DNA of 64,000 bases from Candidatus Rhodoblastus alkanivorans (lineage in GTDB: Bacteria > Pseudomonadota > Alphaproteobacteria > Rhizobiales > Beijerinckiaceae): the NCBI RefSeq assembly GCF_022760755.1, contig NZ_JAIVFP010000001.1, forward strand, positions 1,964,001 to 2,028,000, written 5' to 3'. This document shows, one piece after another, positions 58,174-64,000 of the stretch. The position numbers and the translations under genes were made by a program. Position 1 is the first letter of the stretch, and each line of letters starts with the position of its first letter. The notes below the pieces were generated by a model. The model ran no database searches, was not told the origin of the DNA, and saw only the letters and a list, made by a program, of their open reading frames with translations.

Positions 58174-59180
58174 GGTTACGGTGATGATACGAATCCCCTA
58201 ATTTGAAAAAGGGAAGCAACGGAGGCGCAACGGCGGTCGTCGATCTTCGGAATGCGGGAGAATTGCAGAATCTGCGGCGCGGAACGGGAACAGCCGAAAA
58301 TTCAATCGATTGCTCAAATTCAGCATCGGAAATCTCTGCCAAGCCGTCCAAAATGCAACCGGACGCCACGAATGCGCCGCGCGCAAGGCAGGTGACCTGT
58401 TGGCGCAGCGGCAGGCCGATTCATTTATCGATGGCGCCAGGTTTCGGACCGCGCTTCTGTGGCCGCACCATTCGCCCGAGTCTGGCTTCGATTTCGTTCA
58501 AAAATGCCTCTCCGCCCATGGGCCGGCCATTTGCGCCGGCGAGTTCAAAGGCTGCCGCTTCGGCGGGCCGTAAATTGTCGCCGAGCAATTGCCGAAATTT
58601 CGGCGCCCGCGCCAACCCCGGCGTCACATCGACCAATTTGTCGTTCTTGCCCGCCAAATGCGCGGCGACGCTGCTGTGCGGCCAGTCTTCCGGCCGTTTG
58701 ACCCGCCTCGCGCGAACGGGATTGAACGCGAGATAGCGCAAGGCGCTTATCAAATGGTCTTCGTCCATGACCGAACAGGCGAAACGCCCCTGAAACAAAT
58801 GGCCGGTGACCCGCGCGCGAGCGTTGAAAAACGCCGTATAGCGCCGATGCGCCTCGCCGACCGCGCGCGACAGTCCAGTTTCGCTCGACGGGGTCAGAAT
58901 GAGATGGACATGGTTGGGCATCAGGCAATAGGCCCAGCAGGCGACGCCATTGGCGCGGCAGCACTCGGCGAGCAGATCGCGATAAAGCGCATAATCGCTT
59001 TCCTCGACAAACAGCTTTTGCCGCCGGTTGCCGCGCTGGGTGACATGATGGGGCAGATCGGGAGCGATGATGCGAGCAATACGGGCCATGACAGCATGCC
59101 AGACAAGAAATCAGCTCATTCGTATCATTGTGAGCCGCGCAAATAAATTGGGGAATTCGTATCATGTCACCGGAATTCCG
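58174..59180 (-). mobile_element. RAYT (REP-associated tyrosine transposase) element
   Basis: The element of about 1.0 kb has inverted ends. The left end (58178-58204) reads CGGTGATGATACGAAT then CCCCTAATTT; the right end (59145-59172), read on the minus strand, gives CGGTGACATGATACGAAT then TCCCCAATTT. The two differ by a 2-base gap and a few substitutions. The transposase lies inside on the minus strand. A further partial copy (ATTCGTATCATTGTGA) is at 59118-59133. Exact borders are uncertain. Confidence 0.75.
58421..59089 (-). CDS. REP-associated tyrosine transposase (Y1/HUH)
   Basis: A 222-residue single-strand HUH transposase of the RAYT (TnpA-REP) group. The opening ARIARIIAPDLPHHVTQRGNRRQ is diagnostic; the HUH motif is MPNHVHLIL (His60, His62) and the catalytic Tyr is probably Tyr119 in ALRYLAFNPVRAR. 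RAYTs are domesticated relatives of IS200/IS605 that process REP palindromes. The catalytic residues are intact. It lies within inverted ends related to other repeats in this segment. Confidence 0.94.
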   Translation of the reverse strand: MARIARIIAPDLPHHVTQRGNRRQKLFVEESDYALYRDLLAECCRANGVACWAYCLMPNHVHLILTPSSETGLSRAVGEAHRRYTAFFNARARVTGHLFQGRFACSVMDEDHLISALRYLAFNPVRARRVKRPEDWPHSSVAAHLAGKNDKLVDVTPGLARAPKFRQLLGDNLRPAEAAAFELAGANGRPMGGEAFLNEIEARLGRMVRPQKRGPKPGAIDK

Positions 59181-59463
59181 TAATTCCACGGAGCGCATAT
59201 CGAGCCATTTCGCGCCGATTGCGAGGCGCTGCGATCAGCGATCGCCGCGATGAAATTCCCGAAACCCATAGAGTTGCGGTCCGCCGCGAGGGCTTGGATA
59301 GGTCTTCAATCCTGGCGCGAAGATCATACAATCGTCCTAAAACTTAAAAGCGTTTCCATATAATTTTAATTATTATTTTAAATTCCAACACTCATCTCAG
59401 AGTTAAATATCGTTTTAGCAAGTCAGAACGAAATATAAAATTTTAGTTCGCGGAGGTTGCGCC
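59090..59463. other. AT-rich upstream region of the pilin-like operon
   Basis: About 370 bp without a gene. The first 90 bp hold the right end of the RAYT element. Positions about 59330-59450 are strikingly AT-rich compared with the rest of the window (for example the TAATTTTAATTATTATTTT stretch at 59360-59378), as expected of a promoter or foreign DNA. No single -35/-10 pair stands out. Confidence 0.5.
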
Positions 59464-60762
59464 ATGCGCCGTTCCCTAAAGTTTGGGCCGAAGCGACGGC
59501 CTTGGGCTGATTGCAGGTTGGTTAACACAGAGATATTTGGGAATTTCCGCGCGGAGTCAGGCGGCAATGTACTTGTGCTGTTCAGCTTGAGCGCTCCCAT
59601 CCTTATCCTCGCGGTCGGCCTCGCCGCTGACGTCGGTAGTTGGGAGGCCGCCCACAGGCGCCTCCAAAGCGCCGCCGACTCGGCCGCGATCAGCGCCGTT
59701 GTCGGCTTTCAGGCGGGGGTGGACGTTCCAACTCAGGCCAAAGCCGTGGCGGCGAGCTACCATTTCGTCAGTGGCGTCGCGGGAACCACGGTGACGGCGA
59801 ACCGCCCTCCGCAATGGGGCGCTTACGCCGGCAACAGCGCCGCAGTCGAAGTCATCATAAGCCAGCCGCAGGCGCGCATGTTTTCCGCGCTTCTGGGTGG
59901 GCAATCGGTCGCCGAGCGCGCCCGCGCCGTCGCGCTCCAAACCTCCAACGCATGCATCCTGGCGCTCGATCAAACCGCCTCCAACGCGATTTCTGCGCAA
60001 GGTTCGGTCGCCGTCAACGCCAACGGCTGTTCAATCTACAGCGATTCCAACAGCTCAACCTCAGTCAACGCGGGCGGATCGGCGCGGATCTCAGCCCAGC
60101 AAATCGGCGCCGTAGGCGACTTTTCAGGTCAGAGCAACATGACCACGGTCGATGGCTTCACCCATGGCGCGGTCATCGCCGATCCTTATGCTTATGTCAC
60201 GCCCCCGATGTTTTCGGGATGCGATGAACACAATTTCAGTTCGAAGAAAACCGAAACCATTTCTCCTGGAGTCTATTGCGGTGGCCTGACGCTCAACGCC
60301 GGCGCCAATGTCACCATGTCGCCCGGCATTTATTACATCGATCAGGGATCGTTCACCGTCAACGGCAGCGCCACGCTCACCGGAACCGGCGTGACCATCG
60401 TTTTCACGTCGAGCACCCCCAGCTCTCCCAAAAGTTACGCGACGGCCAATATCGCCGGCGGCGCCAGTATCAATCTGACCGCGCCAACCTCCGGACCGAC
60501 CGCTGGAATCGTTCTATATGGGGATCGAAATATGCCCGTGGGGACATCTTTCAATTTGGCTGGCGGCAGCTCGCAAATTCTCACTGGCGTCACTTATTTC
60601 CCGAAGGGCGCGGTGTCTTTTGCCGGCGGCGCGTCGTCTTTCAACGGTTGCTCTCAAGTCGTCGGCGACACCGTCAACTTCGTCGGAAATTCGGGGCTCG
60701 CGACAAATTGCTCGTCGCTGGGCATCAAGAAGATCGGCGCCATAGCGCAACTTGTCGAGTAA
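59464..60762 (+). CDS. TadG-like protein with a repeat-rich extracellular domain
   Basis: A 432-residue Tad-family protein. After a basic start it has GGNVLVLFSLSAPILILAVGLAADVGSWEAAHRRLQSAADSAAI (about 33-76), the TadE/TadG (Flp pseudopilin) signature with one membrane helix. From about residue 165 the chain is Ser/Thr/Gly/Asn-rich with repeating GGSARISA, GANVTMSPGIYYI, GSATLTGTGVTIVF-type strands, suggesting a beta-solenoid. It would be anchored in the inner membrane and face outward. GGAGG (59453-59457) fixes the start. No tadA/B/C or cpaA genes are seen. Confidence 0.85.
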   Translation: MRRSLKFGPKRRPWADCRLVNTEIFGNFRAESGGNVLVLFSLSAPILILAVGLAADVGSWEAAHRRLQSAADSAAISAVVGFQAGVDVPTQAKAVAASYHFVSGVAGTTVTANRPPQWGAYAGNSAAVEVIISQPQARMFSALLGGQSVAERARAVALQTSNACILALDQTASNAISAQGSVAVNANGCSIYSDSNSSTSVNAGGSARISAQQIGAVGDFSGQSNMTTVDGFTHGAVIADPYAYVTPPMFSGCDEHNFSSKKTETISPGVYCGGLTLNAGANVTMSPGIYYIDQGSFTVNGSATLTGTGVTIVFTSSTPSSPKSYATANIAGGASINLTAPTSGPTAGIVLYGDRNMPVGTSFNLAGGSSQILTGVTYFPKGAVSFAGGASSFNGCSQVVGDTVNFVGNSGLATNCSSLGIKKIGAIAQLVE

Positions 60763-60766
60763 TCCG

Positions 60767-61291
60767 ATGAAATTCCTCCCCCGACTTCCGACTGCCCGGC
60801 CAGCCGAAATTTCTTGTCGCTCGGTCTGTGGATTTGCGCGCGCGAACAGCGGCGCCTCCGCTGTCGAGTTCGCGTTCGTCCTCCCGATCGCGGTCTATCT
60901 CTTCATTGGCGTCGTCGATTACGGCATTGGCCTGTATCGGAAGATGGAAGTGAACAAGGCGGCGCAGGTCGGCGCGGAATATGCCGTTATTCACGGGTTC
61001 ACCCCCAACGCCACTTTGCCCAATCCGAGTTCGCCCCAAGCGATTTCGAACGCCGTGGCCAACGCGAGCATTTTCGGCGTTACCGCCAACCCGGCGCCAA
61101 GCTCTTTCTGCGGCTGCGCATCCGCATCCGGCGTCGTCAAGGCGACCTGCGGAACCACCTGCAGCGATGGCACGGCGGCGGGGACCTATCTCACGGTCAG
61201 GGCGTCCGGACAATATAGGACCGCGCTGCCCTATCCTCTCGTTCCCAGCAGCTTCAGTCTCAACGGCTTGGCCACAGTGAGGATGCAATGA
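60767..61291 (+). CDS. TadE-like pseudopilin
   Basis: A 174-residue TadE-family protein. FARANSGASAVEFAFVLPIAVYLFIGVVDYGIGLYRKMEVNKAAQVGAEYAV contains the processing-site Glu (VEF) followed by the hydrophobic helix. The C-terminal domain has five cysteines (SFCGCAS, KATCGTTCSDG region). It starts 4 bp after the TadG-like gene and overlaps the next gene by ATGA. Tad minor pseudopilins help assemble adhesive Flp pili. Confidence 0.88.
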   Translation: MKFLPRLPTARPAEISCRSVCGFARANSGASAVEFAFVLPIAVYLFIGVVDYGIGLYRKMEVNKAAQVGAEYAVIHGFTPNATLPNPSSPQAISNAVANASIFGVTANPAPSSFCGCASASGVVKATCGTTCSDGTAAGTYLTVRASGQYRTALPYPLVPSSFSLNGLATVRMQ

Positions 61292-61668
61292 AAGTCCTGA
61301 ATTTCCTCCGTCGGCGCGACGGCGTCTCGGCCGTGGAGTTCGCCATGGTCGGCCCGATCTTCATCAGCCTGATGCTGGCGATCTTTCAGGGAGGCATGAT
61401 GCTTTGGACCCAGCTTGGTCTCGAACACGCCGTCGAAGCGGCGGCGCGCTGCTCGGCGGTCAACGCCTCGACATGCGGCAGCGCCTCGGAGATTCAGGCT
61501 TATGCGGCGACGCAAGCCTATGGTCTCAACCTGCCCGCATCGACCTTTTCATATAGCCAGTCAACTTGCGGCAACCTGGTCTCGGCTTCCTATACTTATC
61601 CCTTTTTCTCGAATGTCTTCGAATCAGCCTCCATGCCGCTCAAGGCGGAAGCTTGTTTTCCGACATGA
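61288..61668 (+). CDS. TadE-like pseudopilin (second)
   Basis: A 126-residue TadE-family protein: RRRDGVSAVEFAMVGPIFISLMLAIFQGGMMLWTQLGLEHAVEAAARCSAV, again with the VEF processing site. Four cysteines lie in the C-terminal part. It is coupled to the preceding gene by ATGA. Its TGA stop (61666-61668) is also the left copy of the 3-bp target duplication of an IS element, so the insertion left the protein unchanged. Confidence 0.88.
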   Translation: MKVLNFLRRRDGVSAVEFAMVGPIFISLMLAIFQGGMMLWTQLGLEHAVEAAARCSAVNASTCGSASEIQAYAATQAYGLNLPASTFSYSQSTCGNLVSASYTYPFFSNVFESASMPLKAEACFPT

Positions 61669-62601
61669 GAGCCTGACCTGAAATTGGTTGACCGGCCTCG
61701 CGGCCCTTGATTCCCTTGGTTTGCAACAACTTTGGGAGATTCGCGATGCCGTGGAGCGAGGCCGATCGCGCGAAGTATGAAGTCATTCGGGCGCGCTATT
61801 CAAGCGATATGTCGGAGGCCGAACTGGCGCTGATTTCGCCGCTGTTGCCGCCGCCCAAACGGCGCGGACGCAAGCCGACAGATGCCCAGATCATTCTCAA
61901 CGCCTTGTTTTATTTGATCCGCTGCGGCTGCCCATGGCGATATCTGCCGAAGGATTTTCCGCCGTTCACGACCGTGCAAAACCGCTTCTACGCGTGGCGC
62001 GACAGCGGCGTGTGGGCGCAAATCATCAGCGTTCTCGTGATGGACGCCCGCGAAGCGGAAAGCCGTGAGGCCGCGCCGACGGCTGTCGTCGTCGACAGCC
62101 AATCTGTCAAGACGACGGAAGCCGGCGGCCCCCGTGGTTTCGATGCGGGCAAGAAGGTCAAGGGGCGCAAGCGCCATCTCGCCGTCGACACGATCGGTCT
62201 GCCCATCGAATGCCAGATCACGACCGCCGACGTGCAGGACCGCGACGCTCTCGCGCCGTTGCTGAAGGCCGTGCATCGCAAGAGCCCGTGGGTGAAAATG
62301 TCCTTCGTCGACGGGGGTTATCAGGGTGATGAAGCCAAGCGCGCAGCCTTCGAGGCGAGCCGCATTTCCATCACCGTCGTCAAGCGAACCGATAAAGAGG
62401 TGAAAGGATTTACGGTGCTGCCGAAACGCTGGGTCGTCGAAAGGACGCTCGGTTGGATCAATCGCGCGCGCCGTCTGTCAAAAGACTTCGAGGCGACCAT
62501 CGAATCCGCCCTCGCGTGGCTGCAATTGGCCCTGGCTTTCCTTCTCATGCGAAGGCTGGCGAGGGCAAAAGCCAGTCAGAATTGAAATTCGAGTCGGGTT
62601 C
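61669..62601 (+). mobile_element. IS5-family insertion sequence with TGA target duplication
   Basis: A 933-bp element. The ends are imperfect inverted repeats: GAGCCTGACCTGAAATT (61669-61685) against GAACCCGACTCGAATTT read inward from 62601, 12 of 17 matching. TGA flanks both sides (61666-61668 and 62602-62604), a 3-bp TNA-type duplication as made by IS1031-like members of IS5. One transposase gene fills it. Boundaries are supported by ends and duplication together. Confidence 0.85.
61746..62585 (+). CDS. IS5-family transposase
   Basis: A 279-residue DDE transposase. The N-terminal DUF4096-type helix region (ISPLLPPPKRRGRKPTDAQIILNALFYLIRCGCPWRYLP) precedes the catalytic core: Asp in VVVDSQSVKT, Asp in SFVDGGYQGD and Glu in WVVERTLGWINRARRLSKDFE. 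The frame is intact, so the element may be active. ATG 61746 with GGGAG upstream. The stop lies directly at the right inverted repeat. Confidence 0.94.
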   Translation: MPWSEADRAKYEVIRARYSSDMSEAELALISPLLPPPKRRGRKPTDAQIILNALFYLIRCGCPWRYLPKDFPPFTTVQNRFYAWRDSGVWAQIISVLVMDAREAESREAAPTAVVVDSQSVKTTEAGGPRGFDAGKKVKGRKRHLAVDTIGLPIECQITTADVQDRDALAPLLKAVHRKSPWVKMSFVDGGYQGDEAKRAAFEASRISITVVKRTDKEVKGFTVLPKRWVVERTLGWINRARRLSKDFEATIESALAWLQLALAFLLMRRLARAKASQN

Positions 62602-62837
62602 TGAGTTCTTTCTGGGGTTACAGTGACATGATATGAATTGCACAATTAGCCTGAATGGAAATCATATCATGTGGCCGCAACCAAAGTAATTTAGAGTTTT
62701 CATATCATCCCACCGTAACAGTAATGAGATTCTCCCCAGCCATCATGTTGAATCAAAACTCAACCAATTGAGGAATCCCCCGGTTCAACGGAAAAGCAGT
62801 CCGCTCTATGGGCCTTTTTTGAACGCACGCTCGTCAT
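62602..62837. repeat. Cluster of RAYT-type palindromic half-sites
   Basis: Three related sites lie in 106 bp: GGTTACAGTGACATGATATG (62616-62635) on plus, TCATATCATGTGGCCGCAAC (62662-62681) inverted, and CATATCATCCCACCGTAAC (62701-62719) inverted. The first two form an imperfect stem (ACATGATATGA / TCATATCATGT). They match the ends of the RAYT element 4 kb away. No gene is present here. Confidence 0.7.
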
Positions 62838-64000
62838 TCAGATCGCGACCGGCGGCAAGCCGTCCTGAAATCGCCGCCACATCGTGGCGAACAAGGTTTC
62901 GATGGCCCGCGTATAGGCCTCCACGTCGAAGAGCGGCTCCTTGAGCCTGTTGTTCGCGAGCTTGGCTTTGCTGTGCGCCAGAGTGGCGGGCTCCTGAGCC
63001 AGACTCAAGGCGAGGGCGAAAAAATCGTCTTCGTCCCGGGCGATCAGTTCGGGCATGCCGACGGCGTGCAACAGGCTGCCGGCGACCCGCGAAGCGAAGG
63101 TCGCGCCCGGCAGCGTGACGATCGGAACGCCGGCCCATAACGCGTCGCTGGCCGTCGTGTGCGCGCCATAGGGGGCGGTGTCGAGCGCCAGATCGGCCTG
63201 TTGCAGGCGGGCGAGGTGATCGGCCTGAGAGACGTCCGGCGCGAAGATCAGGCGCGATCCGGCGACGCCATGGGCGAGCGCCATGTTCCGCAAATTGCCC
63301 TCGGCGGAAGGCGCGGCCAGAAGCCAGAGAACGCTGTCCGGAACGGCGGAGAGCAGTCGTCGCCAGAGATGAAAGACCGCCGGGGTGAATTTGTAAGCCT
63401 GATTGAAACAACAGAAGACGAAGCCCTGCTCCGGCAGCCCGAGTGCGCTGCGCGACGGCGCGGCGCCAAGGCCGCAACGCCGTCCGCGCGGCTGATAGGA
63501 ATGCGGCAGACAGGCGAAGCATTCGTCGAAATCCGGCGCGCTGGCGGCGGGTGTGCAAAAGGCGTCGGTGACGATGTAATCGCACAGGCCAGGCCCCAGC
63601 GTGCCGGGATAGCCAAGGAAGTTCACCTGGACCGGCGCCGGGCGCAGGGCCAGGATGGAGGTTCGCGACTCTCGCGTGAATCCCTTCAGATCGATGAGGA
63701 TGTCGATGCGGCCGTCGTGAATGGCCGTGGCCGCCTGGACGTCGGAAAGCGGACCGATGTCGGTGAAATGGTCGAACGCTTGAACCAATCGGCGACGCAT
63801 GGATTTGCCGTCGTCCGCGCCGTAGGAAAAAGCATGGGTTTCGAAATGCGCGCGGTCATGCGCCTCCAGCATTTCGATCAGGAGAAGCGCTGTCGCGTGG
63901 TCGTGAAAATCGTTGGACAGATAGCCCAGTCTGATCGGGCCGCCGCTCCTGCGCCGGTCCGGGAATTGGAAATCCAGCCTTTCCCGCTCAGGCCTCGCCG
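62838..64000 (-). CDS. GT41 (SPINDLY/OGT-like) glycosyltransferase, 5'-truncated by the window
   Basis: The C-terminal catalytic part of a family-41 O-GlcNAc-transferase-like protein. The frame stays open to position 64000, so the N terminus (usually TPR repeats) lies outside. The visible part includes RLGYLSNDFHDHA, ILIDLKGFTRESRTSILALRPAPVQVNFLGYPGTLG, FCCFNQAYKFTPAVFHLWRRLL, and the UDP-binding end DTAPYGAHTTASDALWAGVPIVTLPG. Bacterial members modify proteins such as flagellins, pilins or adhesins. The target is unknown. Confidence 0.93.
   Translation of the reverse strand, partial: ARPERERLDFQFPDRRRSGGPIRLGYLSNDFHDHATALLLIEMLEAHDRAHFETHAFSYGADDGKSMRRRLVQAFDHFTDIGPLSDVQAATAIHDGRIDILIDLKGFTRESRTSILALRPAPVQVNFLGYPGTLGPGLCDYIVTDAFCTPAASAPDFDECFACLPHSYQPRGRRCGLGAAPSRSALGLPEQGFVFCCFNQAYKFTPAVFHLWRRLLSAVPDSVLWLLAAPSAEGNLRNMALAHGVAGSRLIFAPDVSQADHLARLQQADLALDTAPYGAHTTASDALWAGVPIVTLPGATFASRVAGSLLHAVGMPELIARDEDDFFALALSLAQEPATLAHSKAKLANNRLKEPLFDVEAYTRAIETLFATMWRRFQDGLPPVAI

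Noticed and set aside
58203-58736. Plus-strand gene opposite the RAYT transposase
   Set aside because: It is an antisense shadow; the minus-strand frame has the HUH motif and full family match.

Overview
The window looks like the chromosome of a GC-rich alphaproteobacterium of the order Hyphomicrobiales (Rhizobiales), probably near the Beijerinckiaceae/Methylocystaceae. Support comes from the str-S10-spc-alpha ribosomal arrangement with tuf directly before rpsJ, an EipB (DUF1849) envelope protein, ATP12, an NYN nuclease/dapA/smpB neighbourhood beside rpoZ-rsh-pdxJ-acpS, and dispersed palindromes of a type common in Rhizobiales. The order is well supported; the family is an inference.

Layout. 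1-18 kb is mixed housekeeping: cspA; lipA with a COQ10/RatA-like gene; an RBBP9-type hydrolase; ybdD-cstA (pyruvate/peptide uptake); a Rieske protein gene (petA) standing apart from petB/petC; a marR-FUSC-DUF1656-HlyD efflux operon with a visible operator; a HAD phosphatase-ATP12 pair; pccB; a GGDEF-EAL protein; eipB; RidA-GDPD. 18-37.4 kb is one long translation superoperon: rpsL-rpsG-fusA-tuf-rpsJ-rplC-D-W-B-rpsS-rplV-rpsC-rplP-rpmC-rpsQ, then rplN-X-E-rpsN-rpsH-rplF-R-rpsE-rpmD-rplO, then secY-adk, rpsM-rpsK-rpoA-rplQ. It is broken up by several hairpins and terminators that may set the stoichiometry of its segments. 37.4-52.8 kb holds a DegP-like protease, a flavin reductase, a GST, anmK, a PfkB kinase, a nitroreductase, queE, a YkuD-type protein, smpB, dapA, slt, a family-5 uracil-DNA glycosylase and an NYN nuclease. 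53.2-57.3 kb is rpoZ-rsh-pdxJ-acpS.

From 57.3 kb to the end the character changes to an accessory segment. It contains two tiny membrane proteins, a REP-associated tyrosine transposase (RAYT) element with matching inverted ends, a three-gene TadG/TadE-like pseudopilin cassette, an IS5-family insertion sequence that landed exactly at the stop codon of the last pilin-like gene, a cluster of RAYT-type palindromes, and the C-terminal part of a GT41 (O-GlcNAc-transferase-like) glycosyltransferase that runs off the window.

The points most worth a second look are: (i) an in-frame array of four 33-bp repeats at the end of pdxJ, each able to form a hairpin, directly in front of the acpS start codon; (ii) the RAYT element and its scattered half-sites; (iii) the IS insertion whose TGA target duplication is the stop codon; (iv) a promoter followed at once by an intrinsic terminator in front of rpsM; and (v) a terminator plus structured leader splitting rpsQ from rplN. 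No CRISPR array, tRNA or rRNA gene was found.
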